Below, in pieces: positions 45,961 to 56,813 of a stretch of DNA of 64,000 nucleotides. The notes beneath the pieces were generated by a model. The model was not told the origin of the DNA, ran no database searches, and saw nothing but the letters and a program-made list of their open reading frames with translations. Positions within the stretch are counted from its first letter, which is position 1, and each line of letters starts with the position of its first letter. The stretch spans positions 3,224,001 through 3,288,000 of the forward strand of contig JAPEUQ010000004.1 of assembly GCA_027946365.1 (NCBI GenBank), given 5' to 3'. This stretch comes from Kalmusia sp. IMI 367209 (Eukaryota > Ascomycota > Dothideomycetes > Pleosporales > Didymosphaeriaceae). The translations under genes and the position numbers were made by a program.

Positions 45961-46560
45961 GATGAAGATAGAGTAAGACAAAGGCTGCTGGAGCATGGCA
46001 AAGAAGAAGGATCTTCCTCCTGATATAGCGCAGATCCTTACTGTTGTGATAATGATGCCTTTTGAGTCTAGCGTGTAGCCTCAATCCCCGCATCCTGGGA
46101 GACGTCTCCCACACCCCCAGGCTTTCAAGATCTGTTAAGCGAATTTCAGTTAGACATGGAACTGTACGAGTGTGGGATAATGGGTCCGGGGTATGAAAGT
46201 GTGGGGTAGTCATCACCTGAATCATCAATTCTTACCTGTTTAGGTAGCCAATTGATCCTGGATGTCGATACCCAGGTTTGCATCCTTCATGTTTAATGTG
46301 CATGCTTGCTCAATAGGAGGCGATTCAGGTCTTTCAACTCGATAGATTAGTGGCAATAGAACAGAAAACATGCAATACTCCAATTTCTAGAATCTGATTC
46401 CTGACTAGGTCAACCTAGGAGACACAATATGATCAGAACCGATCTTCAATTCAACGCCTTGTAGCTGTAGTGTAGCACAATAGCGTCTGGCTGGTGAATT
46501 TGCAATGAACAATCTTGTTACAGACCCTAAAACTTTCGCGTATGCTGATAGAAAGGCTCT
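45961..46560. other. Intergenic
   Basis: Promoter of the MFS gene and 3' flank of the EthD gene; AT-rich, no gene seen. Confidence 0.6.
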
Positions 46561-47619
46561 CTAACTTTTGGCTTGGGGAGAATCCTGTCGCGTTCCAGAC
46601 ACAAGAACCTCTCCGCTGCGAGTGAGCCCATCTGTAGCATCGCAATCTGGAATCGCTTTCCCAAAGACGATGTTATCATATCTGACAATCAGTATTAGCA
46701 CATGACGTATTGCTAAGTTTATCAGAAGGAGGTTTCGGAACAACTCACCCGGCAAAGCATTTGATCCCGCTTGCCTTGTAATCCATGAAATGATCCGCAT
46801 CAGGAAGCAGTGCTAGTATCGTCAGCTAGAGCCTCGTGTCACAGTGGAGTAAGTAGTAAACTGGACACGATCGCGGCGACTACATCTGAGATATTGTGAA
46901 CTTGTATCGCGTAATCTGTGGTAACACAGCCAATTAAGCAAGCACATGTGAAAGGACTATGTCTGAACCTTTGCTCTCCAAGTATGATATGAGAAATATG
47001 CCTAGGAAATGGGCATAGAATGTAAAAGATAACTTGTGTGTTCTTTGACATCGACTGTGGAGTTACTTACCGGCGGCATATTCTGGGCTCGTAGAGAAGC
47101 GTTCCCAGTCTTCCCTGTCTTTTCGTCAACTTGGAAGAATGAGGAACACTCTGGAGGTACTCGCCAGCTCTTGACCCAAATCTGTGAGCAAGCATCATAA
47201 TCAAGTACTTCCATGCCTGCATCTTTTATCCTTTGCTTCATTTCCGGAGTTTGATATGTCTTTCTATATCAGCGAGGAACTTTCAAGGAGATAAGAGTGT
47301 ACTTGCCTGAACGTAGCGCTGAATCTTGACCACGTTGAACAGTCTGGCGGCTACGGTCAAGTCGGCATGCACATGGTTGTAGTGCATTTGAAAGTGGTCA
47401 TCATCGACGTTTGGAAGCTTCTTGAAGAAGAATGAGAGCTTAACGCATGCTTTCCATGGTGAGCGTTGAGGAAATAGCCAGAATTGGAAAACTTACGCTG
47501 ATAGTTTTCCTTCGCATTCCATTCGAAACGAGGGTTATTGAATTGATGCTATCGGTACTTAATTATCTCTGCAAAGAAATCAAAATCGTGATACATACAT
47601 CGATCTTGTTGTGTACCAT
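46561..47619 (-). CDS. EthD-domain protein
   Basis: Small dimeric alpha/beta-barrel protein (EthD/Dabb-like). Six exons: 47619-47599, 47548-47497, 47449-47307, 47259-47071, 46825-46749, 46681-46561; 200 residues. The core is VKLSFFFKKLPNVDDDHFQMHY, then HVHADLTVAARLFNVVKIQRYVQ, matching the EthD start: a strand, a helix and a conserved His. A stop lies 5' of the first ATG in frame, so this start is fixed. Exon 3 ends in a GC donor (CAG|GCAAGT), and intron 4 is 245 nt. Fungal EthD proteins act as decarboxylases or dehydratase-like partners in polyketide pathways; here no polyketide synthase is near, so another ketone or acid substrate is likely. Confidence 0.78.
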
Positions 47620-48306
47620 CGTGCCCAAGTATTACTCAGATACTCAGAATATGGCTCGGTGAGGTGATTGTGTTATAGTATTCAAGTAATGCAACTCAGT
47701 GACTAGCCACAATATAAATACTGCCATCTTAAGCAAGTGGCCTCAGTGTACCAACAGGAGTAACTGAGTCAAGACAGGGATACGAAATGTGCATTCAATG
47801 TTCGCATGTCGCATATCTCAAGAGGCTGCTCGCGGAAAACAACACATCCACCCATACCAATGGGTCAGCACACCCGGGATATCGTGCGGGGAAGTTAGGT
47901 CCCTGTCGATCATAAGAGTAGCCCACTGCTACCCTAGTACCACGGCGCCAGGTCGAAGGTTCTATGCAAGTGGGCGGCTTAGGGTAGGATGAAATAAGCG
48001 CAAATAGTACGGAAATAACTGAAAGCGATCACCGAAGAATGAACAGCAAAAGGTTCCCAGGTAGATGATGTTAATCTCACAAGCTTTGGTATCTACCGGC
48101 GAAGTGCTATGCTTAACTCATATAGAGATGAGCGAAAATCTTGTAATAAGGTAAAGGGCTAGGAACTAATTGATTACTGATTCATTCTAAGATACATGTC
48201 ATGCACAAGGAATATCTCTCAATTTTTGTTCTATGGATGTAATTGTTTTTCAAAATCGTGCATGAAGATGAGTCTTCTTAGATATTGGGTATTCGTCACA
48301 TAGAAT
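47620..48306. other. Intergenic
   Basis: Upstream of the EthD gene and downstream of the alcohol dehydrogenase gene. AT-rich; no convincing coding frame. Confidence 0.6.
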
Positions 48307-49484
48307 CTAGAAGACCACAACCTGCCTCTTCTCAGCCTTGCCCTTCTCCATATCTTCAACCATACGCGGTAGATCTTCGATCTTGTTGAACTCCACATCA
48401 GGTTGAATGCTACAACACATCAGCGAATGCCTTATCTAATTGTTCAAATGCACTCACCCATGCTTAGCAGTGAATTCAACAGCTTTCTTCATTCTCTGAG
48501 GAATGCTAGTACTGTCAGCTTTGATGCGGTACCTCCCTGTAGTCAAGTCAAAGGTCGTGATAAAGTCCAAAGGCTTTGGCGCGATCCCAATGACCATAAG
48601 CAATCCTCCAACCCGAAGTATATCTGGTGCGCCTGCATAGGCAGCGTTGCTGGCAGAGTAAACTGCTGCGGCGTGGCATCCTTTGCCGTCAGTAAGCTTC
48701 TTCACTTCTTCGACGTAGTTTTTGTTTGAGAGGGAGTTGAACACGGCATCGGCGCCGACTTTCTTCGCCATCTCTAGCTGCGAGTCGTTGATGTCCAAAC
48801 CGATCGTCTTGTAGCCCATCTACATGACAATTAGCAAATGCGGTTGATCGACGCATGGATCGTGGATCCAGGGGCTACTCACCGCCTTCGCATACTGAAT
48901 AGCATACTGTCCCAGACCACCACACCCAATGATAGCCAACCATTGACCCTCCTTCAACTCACAGCTATCCACCGAATGGAACGACGTGATCCCCGCGCAG
49001 AACAGCGGTGCCGCTCTCGAAATATCCAAATCATCTGGAAGCTTGACAGCGTTCTGCCAGTCAACCACCGCATACTCCGCAAAAAAGCCGTCAACCACAA
49101 AACCCTGCAATTTCGACTTGCCGGTCTCGCAACGTAGGTTGTGCACCAAGCAGCCTTCGCACTCAAAACAGCAGTCGATGAAGTAATTTGTGCCAATGGC
49201 GTCACCGACCTTAAAGCCTTTGCCTTCAGCATTCTTGCCAATGGATTCGATGTGGCCGACGCCTTCGTGGCCTAGCGTAGCGGGGTAATCGGGTCGCATG
49301 TCCATATGGAGATCGGAGTGGCATAATGAAGCTGATTGGATTCTGACGAGGAATTGGTTTTCATTGGGGGTGGGTTTTGGTATGTCGTTGATGACTACCT
49401 TCTTCTGCTTACTATGTTGCAATGATTAGCTTAGGAAGACTCCAGCGAGAATACGACTTACGGATCCCATTGGCCGGCCTTCAT
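48307..49484 (-). CDS. Zinc-dependent alcohol dehydrogenase (MDR family)
   Basis: Medium-chain NAD-dependent alcohol dehydrogenase. Exons 49484-49462 (MKAGQWDP), 49411-48883, 48819-48458, 48409-48307; 338 residues. Catalytic-zinc ligands lie in ASLCHSDLH and GHEGVGHIE, with a third in PLFCAGITSF. A cysteine-rich lobe (DCCFECEGCLVHNLRC) corresponds to the structural zinc site, with spacing slightly different from the classical one. The dinucleotide motif is IIGCGGLGQYA, split from MGYKTIGLDIN by intron 2. It looks like a yeast-type ADH acting on primary or secondary alcohols. It could supply a ketone to the monooxygenase or oxidise an alcohol released from an ester. Confidence 0.93.
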
Positions 49485-50165
49485 ATTGTGAGATGTACTA
49501 ATTAACTATTGGATGAAGCTGTGTAAATACTGAGTACTGTGTTGGTCTTCAAAGCATATCAAGGTGGTTAGGCTTTTAAACTTCAAAGCAAAGCCTGATC
49601 AATAGACATATCCGTAGTTTGGCGCCCAGGCACTGAACTGAGCTGCTGACCTCCCCAAGGGTGTGTCTGGCGGAAAAGCCGCCCCGGGTAGACGTGCTGC
49701 TCAGCATAGCAGCGCGATCAACGATTTGAGCTTATGTTGTTAATAGCGTGGAGATGATAACGCGGGGAAGGCGGGGCTCGGAGAACTTAACACGACTCAA
49801 GATAAATTCGTGGGAGGATAGCACATGATTCATGAATGGGCTTCTTCTTCTTCCGTGGCATATAGTACTGGGACAAATTTGAGGACGCATTGTGCGTCGA
49901 ATTATCGTAGGATCATTAAAGCAAAAGTGAAAAAAAAAACTGCCCGGAGACAGTCGTCTTCTGACTATACTCTACGTTTGAAACAGTGATCCTCAAGTAA
50001 CCCACTATATCAGAGCTTTACAGTTCATTGGGCGTTGCGATACATCCTAGTGGGGCATTTTATTGCTGCTTGCTTCATCGGCTCTAAACTCTCGACTTAT
50101 GTAAGGGCTCAGGATCAATTGAAGCGTCGTCAGCTGCTACCACGAATTCAAGATTACATATCAGA
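49485..50165. other. Intergenic
   Basis: Promoter of the ADH gene and 3' flank of the esterase gene. An A-rich run (nine to ten A) lies near 49930. Nothing else seen. Confidence 0.6.
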
Positions 50166-51277
50166 TCAGTCCACTACGAAACGGACACCCTTTGCAAGAT
50201 TCGAATTGTATTCGTCCCTCGGTTTGTCAAGTTTAGGAGAAGGCCACGTCCAGTGATAGTGCGGATATCCCTCGTAAAAGTCAAATTTGTAGGGTACCCT
50301 TCACCAGTCAGTGTTAGTCTGTTGATAGATATGAGCGGACCTTACTTGTTTTCATCTAGCTTCTGTTTGAACAGGAGTCCGTCATCTCGAAGCGTATCAT
50401 GCCCCGCTACAGTCAGATATACCTTCTTTAGGTCTTTGATCTTCGGATGGAGTAACGGTGAACCATACGGGTCGGTAGGTGGTGTGCCGAAAGCCTCTGC
50501 GCAATATCGTCAGCTTGGATAAGAAGGTGCATACAGAGCTGCTAACCCCAAAATGAGCGCATAGCACTATCTGTGTCTATGGTATGATTTGCGTGCTCTT
50601 TATACGAAGTGTACTTCGATTTTAGCTCCTCTGGGATGCCATCAGGATGGATCGTAGCTGGCACCTCCGCAACGACGCCAATTAATGAGTCCCTCAAGCC
50701 TTCATCGACTGCTTTTAAAGCTAGTGCAATAGCAAGTTGGCCTCCAGCAGATACTCCGGCGGTGAAGAATTTCCCTTCAACACCACCTAGCTCTTTTGCA
50801 TTGCTCAGCGTCCACTGTAGCCCCTTGAAACAATCATTGATCAGGCCTGGATGCTTGTTCTGAGGAGCAAGACCGTATTCGACGGACACAAGCACTACAT
50901 TCCCGCCCTTGGAGATAGACCTGCAGAAGGCATCATCTCCATCGATATCGCCCATTGCCCACCCTCCGCCATGATAGTATACGCCGACGGGTTTTCCTCC
51001 GTCATATCCTTCTGGAGTGTAGATGCGGATCTTCAAGCCACCATCGATGGTCTTGTCCTCGGTTTTCACGGCGGGGTCTGGTGGTGGGAAGGTGTATTTC
51101 GCGGCCATCTTCGCGCCTAACTTCCCGAAACCATCGAGGCATTCTGATACCGAGCCATAGAGCAACGGACGCTCTCCGAGTTCGTCTTCGAACTTTGCAA
51201 CAGTCAGACTTGTCTAGAATGAGGGATACAGACACACGCACTTCGACCCAGGGTTTCGCGAAGCCTTCAGAAGCCAT
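50166..51277 (-). CDS. HSL-family alpha/beta-hydrolase (esterase/lactonase-like)
   Basis: Exons 51277-51242, 51192-50547, 50496-50346, 50298-50166; 321 residues. The oxyanion motif HGGGW, nucleophile elbow GVSAGG, acid in VAGHDTLRDD and histidine in EGYPHYHW make a complete catalytic triad of the hormone-sensitive-lipase group. Intron 3 joins QKLDENK to VPYKFDFYEG. Such enzymes cleave esters or lactones of small to medium size, the class of product a Baeyer-Villiger enzyme makes. It has no signal peptide, so it acts inside the cell. It is divergent to the acyl-CoA dehydrogenase gene with 360 bp between starts, pointing to co-regulation. Confidence 0.93.
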
Positions 51278-51637
51278 TGTCAGTTGGGACGTATCTATCG
51301 AAGTGTCTGCCCCTCCATGGTGAATGTTCCCAAGGCATCTTCCTCAGTAGCTCATCCAATCACGCGTCACTCGTTCCGCCTTGGATGCACTTGTGTTATG
51401 GTGGAGATGGAGTTCCGACAGCTAGCGCGAGAGAGGTCAGGGGTCCAAGCTTTAGCCGCGCTTAAAGACTTCCGCCAATCTCCCCGCAACTCCCTCGGCC
51501 TCTCCCCATCCAAATCTGGAACTCCATTAGGTATAGCGGAGCCATGGACGCGCCAGATAATCCTCAATTTTGTAAACTGAATATTGATCTCCTTTACTCA
51601 CCTCCCTAGCATTACTCATTTGTAGCACAGCAACTAT
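51278..51637. promoter_or_regulatory. Bidirectional promoter: esterase / acyl-CoA dehydrogenase
   Basis: 360 bp between divergent start codons. No clear TATA box or regulator site; frames here are short shadows. Confidence 0.45.
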
Positions 51638-53053
51638 ATGGCATCGAATATCCAAATAGAGGGCAACCCGGCGTTCGCGCGCATCCCACCGTGGGTCAAA
51701 GCGAAGCTCCGACCGATTGCTATCGAGAAGATTCAACAGGTTTATGATTGGGTTGAGAACGAATGTATTCCGGCAGAACGCATCTACAAGGCTCAATTGA
51801 AGGAGGCCAGGTGGACAACACCTGCCATCATAACCGAATTGCGGAAGAAGGCCAAAGCCCAGGGATTGTTCAACTTGTTTCTGCCCAATCATTTTGAAGA
51901 GAGTCCCGGTCTGACAAATCTGGAATACTCGTGCTGCGCAGAACTCATGGGTAGGGTTTACTGGGCTGCTCAAGTGAGTCTTGAAACTCGGAATCTTAGT
52001 GAGAGAAAAGAACTGACAGCTAATCAGACCTTGAACTGCCATGCCCCAGAGACTGGCAACATTGAACTCCTCGCCAAATACTGCACCCCCGAACAAAAGA
52101 AGCGGTGGCTGCACCCGCTAATGAATGGCGATTTCTCCTCCGCATACAGCATGACCGAACCTGACCGTGCCTCGTCAGACGCTACACAGGTTGGAATAAA
52201 AATGGAGATTACGGACAAAGAGGTCATTATCAATGGACGCAAGTTGTATGGCAATTGCAAGTACAACGAGGAGATGCAGATCTTCATTCTCATGGGCTGC
52301 TCCGACCCGAACAACAAGAACCCGTGGAACAGGCACACAACTCTAGTCGTACCAGCAGACACGCCTGGTCTGAAACAGGTCAGGAACCTTAGCATTATGG
52401 GGTACGATTGGGCACCTGAAGGCCATGGCGAGTACATTTATGAGAATGTACGGGTACCAATCGAGAATATCATTCTAGGTCCTGGTCGCGCCTTCGAGAT
52501 CGCACAAGGTCGACTCGGCCCCGGCCGCATTCACCACTGCATGCGATTGATCGGCCAGTCTGAGCGTGCGTATGAGCTCGCTCTCGTCCGATGCTTCGAG
52601 CCGCGCAAAAAGCCCCGGGGCAAGTTTATCGGTGAATTTGACAGCAACATCGAGCGCATTGCGGATATGCGCATGACTATCGATTCCATGCGCCTAGTAG
52701 TACTCAATGCTGCGGACACTATGGATTTACAAGGCAACAAAGCCGGTCGCTATGCTATTGCCCAGAGCAAGATCATGGTGCCGAACGCACTTCTCAAAGT
52801 GATTGACGAGGCTATGCAAATATATGGAGGTCAAGGCCTGACACAGCACACGCCTCTACCTGAGATTTGGACGTATGCTCGATTTGTCAGAGTTGCAGAT
52901 GGGCCGGATTCGGCACACAGGCACCAGGTAGGTAGGGACCAAATGAAGGCCGCGAAGGGCTTCAGAGAGAGGGCCGAGAAGTACACAACTCGATATAAGG
53001 AGCTTTGCAAGAAGTGGAATCTGGAGCCTGAAGAGTTCTGGGGCATTGTTTGA
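51638..53053 (+). CDS. Acyl-CoA dehydrogenase, ACAD10/11-like
   Basis: FAD enzyme of the acyl-CoA dehydrogenase fold. Exons 51638-51973 and 52028-53053, 453 residues; the 54-nt intron (GTGAGT..CTAATCAG) is stop-free and a multiple of three, but its removal joins YWAAQ to TLNCHAPETGN as in relatives. TEPDRASSDATQ is the FAD/substrate-loop signature of the ACAD10/11 branch, followed by GRKLYGNCKY, the RLGPGRIHHCMRLIG helix and IYGGQGLTQHTPL. In mammals and plants this domain is fused behind an APH-type kinase; here the kinase is the next gene downstream. ACAD10/11 and bacterial LvaC act on 4-phosphoacyl-CoA, removing the phosphate to give an enoyl-CoA. No PTS1 is present. Confidence 0.92.
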   Translation: MASNIQIEGNPAFARIPPWVKAKLRPIAIEKIQQVYDWVENECIPAERIYKAQLKEARWTTPAIITELRKKAKAQGLFNLFLPNHFEESPGLTNLEYSCCAELMGRVYWAAQVSLETRNLSERKELTANQTLNCHAPETGNIELLAKYCTPEQKKRWLHPLMNGDFSSAYSMTEPDRASSDATQVGIKMEITDKEVIINGRKLYGNCKYNEEMQIFILMGCSDPNNKNPWNRHTTLVVPADTPGLKQVRNLSIMGYDWAPEGHGEYIYENVRVPIENIILGPGRAFEIAQGRLGPGRIHHCMRLIGQSERAYELALVRCFEPRKKPRGKFIGEFDSNIERIADMRMTIDSMRLVVLNAADTMDLQGNKAGRYAIAQSKIMVPNALLKVIDEAMQIYGGQGLTQHTPLPEIWTYARFVRVADGPDSAHRHQVGRDQMKAAKGFRERAEKYTTRYKELCKKWNLEPEEFWGIV

Positions 53054-53531
53054 TCGGGAGAGTAGCGTCACTGAGTTACCATGTATATATAAACCATCAT
53101 CCGTTGCAATCAAGCGTTATATGTCGACATGCCAGCAATTCTTCTCTTTCACACTCTCATAATACGAGGCTTTTCATTGATTGCAGCACTATATCAAGTC
53201 GGTACGATGCCTACTGCCTCGGCTGCGTCAGGACTAATGAATCATCACACGTGACACATACCCCACGGCTATTCTCTCCCGAGCCTAGACCTACCTAGAG
53301 AATCGCGGAGAGCTCATCCTAGCTCCACCTCGGCTTGGAGAGCTTCGTGGCAATGTTGCAAACTGCATGAGGCTCTAAAAAAATGAGCGAGCTAGCTTTC
53401 TTCCAGTATTACATTCTCCTGCTCCGCAAAATATAGTCGTGATACCCTTGTGTCAAACAGCATTATTCAAATAAACTTCGGCCACACGAGGACTCATAGC
53501 TTACTACTGTACGCCATAATACACAGGAAAC
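53054..53531. other. Intergenic
   Basis: 3' UTR of the dehydrogenase gene and promoter of the kinase gene on the same strand; no further structure seen. Confidence 0.6.
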
Positions 53532-54748
53532 ATGGCTGGTCCCGTGCGGCAGCCAATTGATATCCCGTCACTAGAGAAATACATTGAGCTGAAGGTCCCC
53601 GCAATAAGCACGCCAATTACTCTCAAACAGGTATAACGGTCTCATCGAACCCATTTCCTTCTTTCACTGACAGAAATATAGTTCGGATTCGGCCAGTCGA
53701 ACCCCACATACCAGATCATAGATGCCAAATCCGATAAATTCGTCCTTCGCAAGAAGCCTCCGGGGAAACTCGTCAGCAAAACTGCACATAAAGTCGAACG
53801 TGAATACCGCATCTTGAACGCTCTGCAGAATACCGATGTACCTGTTCCTAGGGTTTATGGGCTCTGTGAGGATGAAGAGGTCATTGGATCACCATTCTAT
53901 ATCATGGAGTTCCTCGATGGACGCATAGTAACTGAACCTCATTTCCCTGGCGTGTCAGCGGAAGAAAGGACAGAGATGTGGCATGATGCAGTACGCACAC
54001 TGGCAAAGTTGCACAGACTTGACCCAAAAAGTATCGGGCTGGAGACGTACGGAAAGCCAGCCGGGTTCTACGACAGACAGATTAAGACATTCACAACCCT
54101 AGGAGAAGCACAAAGTAAAGTAAAGGATATAGAAACCGGGGTAGAAGTCGGTGATGTACCACGAATGAAGGAAATCGTGCGATTCTTCAGTGATAAGAAA
54201 TGTCAGCCGAAAGATCGCGGCGTGCCCATCCACGGCGATTATAAGATCGACAACCTTGTGTATCACAAGACAGAGCCCAGAGTCATTGGTATATTAGAGT
54301 AAGTCACTGTCTGGGGTAACCCATCCCTTTTCGATAAGACTGACTCAGTCACAGCTGGGAAATGTCCACAATAGGTCATCCCCTCTCTGACCTTTCAAAT
54401 CTTGTCGTCCCTTGGACGATAACCGCCTTCAGCATCGAACGCCGCAACGCATCTATCCACTTTGCGCCTAGCGCCACCACACCTGGTCTCCCATCTCGCG
54501 ATCAAGCTATTGCCTGGTACGCAGAAGTCGCTGGCTGGAATCCTGCGCCTGAGCTCCCCTGGGGTACTGCATTTGCCATGTTCCGCGATAGTATTATCTT
54601 CCAGGGGATCGCAAGTCGGTATGCGGTGAGGCAGGCAAGTAGTTTGGAGGCAAAGAGAGTGGGAGAGGAGATGTTGCCTTGTTCGGAAATTTGTTGGGAA
54701 CTGGTACGGAGAGCGAGAGAGGGTGGGAAGGCGAGGGCGAGTTTGTAA
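53532..54748 (+). CDS. APH-fold kinase (ACAD10/11 kinase-like)
   Basis: Aminoglycoside-phosphotransferase-fold kinase. Exons 53532-53630, 53682-54298, 54355-54748; 369 residues. The N-terminal lobe has [12 protein letters not shown] as nucleotide loop, [10 protein letters not shown] with the ATP-binding lysine, and [12 protein letters not shown]. Then [12 protein letters not shown] (hinge), the catalytic loop [10 protein letters not shown], and GILDWEMS with the metal-binding Asp, formed over intron 2. The [15 protein letters not shown] and [14 protein letters not shown] wording is that of the kinase half of ACAD10/11 and of bacterial LvaA rather than of drug-resistance enzymes. The expected reaction is phosphorylation of a hydroxyacyl-CoA hydroxyl. 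It directly follows the matching dehydrogenase. Confidence 0.92.
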
Positions 54749-55458
54749 AACGTTTCGCGCATTTTTGAAGCAAAACAGTCAACTAATGTGTTACCTCGAA
54801 TGCTTGTGTGGCTGTGTGCAACAATGAGCAGCATGATTCAACATGATCAAAGCTTGCTCTGATGGACTGTCTTCAGCCCTCCTTTCACCTCCGCTAGAAG
54901 TAACAGTATACGGAAATAAAGAGATAGTATCGGTTTTTGAAAGCTCCATAGTATCCTGCTCGGGAACAGACCCACCTAAAAATGCTTGAATACGATGGAG
55001 CCAATCACACCACGTGTCATTCTTCGGTTGATTTTACACAAGCAATCTAAACAAAGCTTGATTGGCGGGTAAATTGAGGTCATCCGGGATTCCGGGTAAG
55101 ATCACCATGCGACTTCAAAGATCATTCCTCACAACAGGAGTATGGTGTACCAAAGGTGAAGCATATACGATGGGGTAGTATTACCGCGGTCGTGCATAAA
55201 TCTCTACCTACTGACTGTTTGGTTCATCGAGCATGAGTAACGTTGAACATGTGTCCGATTTCCGGAGCTGAGCTCAGCTCAAAAAGCAAATGAAAATGTG
55301 GCGTATCTGCAGCTTCCCGAAAGAGATATATTGGATAGATGCAACATGCATTTCGGAAGCGAAATGGTTGCGTAACGTAACCAGCGAAAGACACTTGGCT
55401 CCCGTATTCTCTTGCTGTCGTTCCCCATCGTCTTCTACCTCACTTTCAGGCTCTTGCC
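54749..55458. other. Intergenic
   Basis: Right edge of the enzyme cluster. The frame of the next gene's promoter is open in places, but I see no domain or RNA. Confidence 0.6.
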
Positions 55459-56763
55459 ATGTTCTGGCGCCACAACTACTCGCCGCTGGCGACCGAAGAT
55501 ACGGAGCGCGCCTTAAAGAGTCCAATACAGTTTTCCAACTGGCTCGTTTCGCGTCGAGTACGAACAGCAATCATCGCTTCACTGTCGTTGCTTCTCTTCT
55601 GCTTGGTGTTCTTTCAGTACCCCGATATCCATGAACGTGTTCGAGACTTTGCCTACAATGCAACGGGATCTGCACTACCAACATGCAACTGCTCAACGGT
55701 ACAAAGTAGCAGCGAGGCTCTAGTTGACGTCGACAGCAACACGTCCCTCGAACCTCCGATACGATGGTCCGATTTCGCATACGTACAATACGTGACGAAC
55801 CCGAGCTACCTCTGCAACTCCGTCATGATATTCGAGGCACTGAGGCGACATAATACGAAGGCTGATCTGTTGATGATGTATCCTCAGCAGTGGGAATTGC
55901 CTGCAGAAATTGGTGCAGACCCATCGTTCGAGACGGAAATGCTGGTCCAGGCACGCGACAAGTGGAAGGTGAAGATGGCACCAATACAAGTCAGGACCTT
56001 CGAGAATCAGAAGGATCCAACGTGGCAGGATAGCTACACGAAGCTGCTGGCTTTCAATCAAACGCAGTACAAGCGTGTCATATCCATCGACTCGGATGGG
56101 ACAGTCCAGGCGCACATGGATGAGCTCTTTCTTCTTCCATCTGCCCCTGTCGCAATGCCTCGCGCGTATTGGATGTCGGACAAGTTCTTCTTATCTAGCC
56201 AACTCATCGTAATCGAGCCGTCCGAGGCCGAGTGGAAACGAGTCGAACATGCGATAGATCACCACGAAGGACATGACTATGACATGGATATATTGAACAA
56301 GCTGTACGGAAAGTCGAGCACGGTCATCCCTCACCGAAAATATGACCTGTTGTCCGGAGAGTTCCAAAATTCTAAGCACGAGAACTATCTTGGATCGCCG
56401 AACCAGAAGTGGGATTCGAAGGAAATATTGGAGGAAGCAAAGTTCGTACACTTCTCTGATTGGCCGATGCCCATGCCCTGGCTGGAGCCGCTGGAAGGCA
56501 TGCTTGAGAAGAATCAACCGGAATGCAGGAAGACATCGACGGAGGCGCTGGACTGCACTGATCGTGAGATATGGCTGGGCCTCCGCAAAGATTTCACCAC
56601 GCGGAGAGAGCGCATCTGCGGAAAGACTTTTGACGCGAAAGCTCGGCCTCCGTCAGGGCGACGTTCTGTTACTCATGCGAGGTCGACACGTCCCTGGTAT
56701 GAGCCCGTATTCGAACGACAGCAATCTCAACTTGATGGTCCCGCAGAAGTCGCACGAATGTGA
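55459..56763 (+). CDS. Gnt1-like glycosyltransferase (GT8 fold), type II membrane
   Basis: Single exon, 434 residues. A short cytosolic N-terminus is followed by a membrane anchor at about residues 37-55 (RTAIIASLSLLLFCLVFFQY), then an Asn-glycosylation-rich stem, giving a Golgi type II topology. The catalytic part has FAYVQYVTNPSYLCNSVM, LLAFNQTQYKRVISIDSDG (the DSD being the metal-binding DxD-type motif), and FVHFSDWPMPMPW near the end, as in fungal glucose N-acetyltransferase 1 relatives. The last 45 residues are basic and low-complexity and may be an artefact of a missed intron or altered end. Probably outside the catabolic cluster. Confidence 0.85.
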   Translation: MFWRHNYSPLATEDTERALKSPIQFSNWLVSRRVRTAIIASLSLLLFCLVFFQYPDIHERVRDFAYNATGSALPTCNCSTVQSSSEALVDVDSNTSLEPPIRWSDFAYVQYVTNPSYLCNSVMIFEALRRHNTKADLLMMYPQQWELPAEIGADPSFETEMLVQARDKWKVKMAPIQVRTFENQKDPTWQDSYTKLLAFNQTQYKRVISIDSDGTVQAHMDELFLLPSAPVAMPRAYWMSDKFFLSSQLIVIEPSEAEWKRVEHAIDHHEGHDYDMDILNKLYGKSSTVIPHRKYDLLSGEFQNSKHENYLGSPNQKWDSKEILEEAKFVHFSDWPMPMPWLEPLEGMLEKNQPECRKTSTEALDCTDREIWLGLRKDFTTRRERICGKTFDAKARPPSGRRSVTHARSTRPWYEPVFERQQSQLDGPAEVARM

Positions 56764-56813
56764 TCAGCAATCTCCGCAGCCTTGGATCGTTATTACGCGC
56801 CTACCATTGTGAC

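Noticed and set aside
28000..54748. Classical secondary-metabolite biosynthetic cluster
   Set aside because: Has a regulator, pumps and tailoring-like enzymes but no PKS, NRPS, terpene cyclase or DMATS core gene inside the window.
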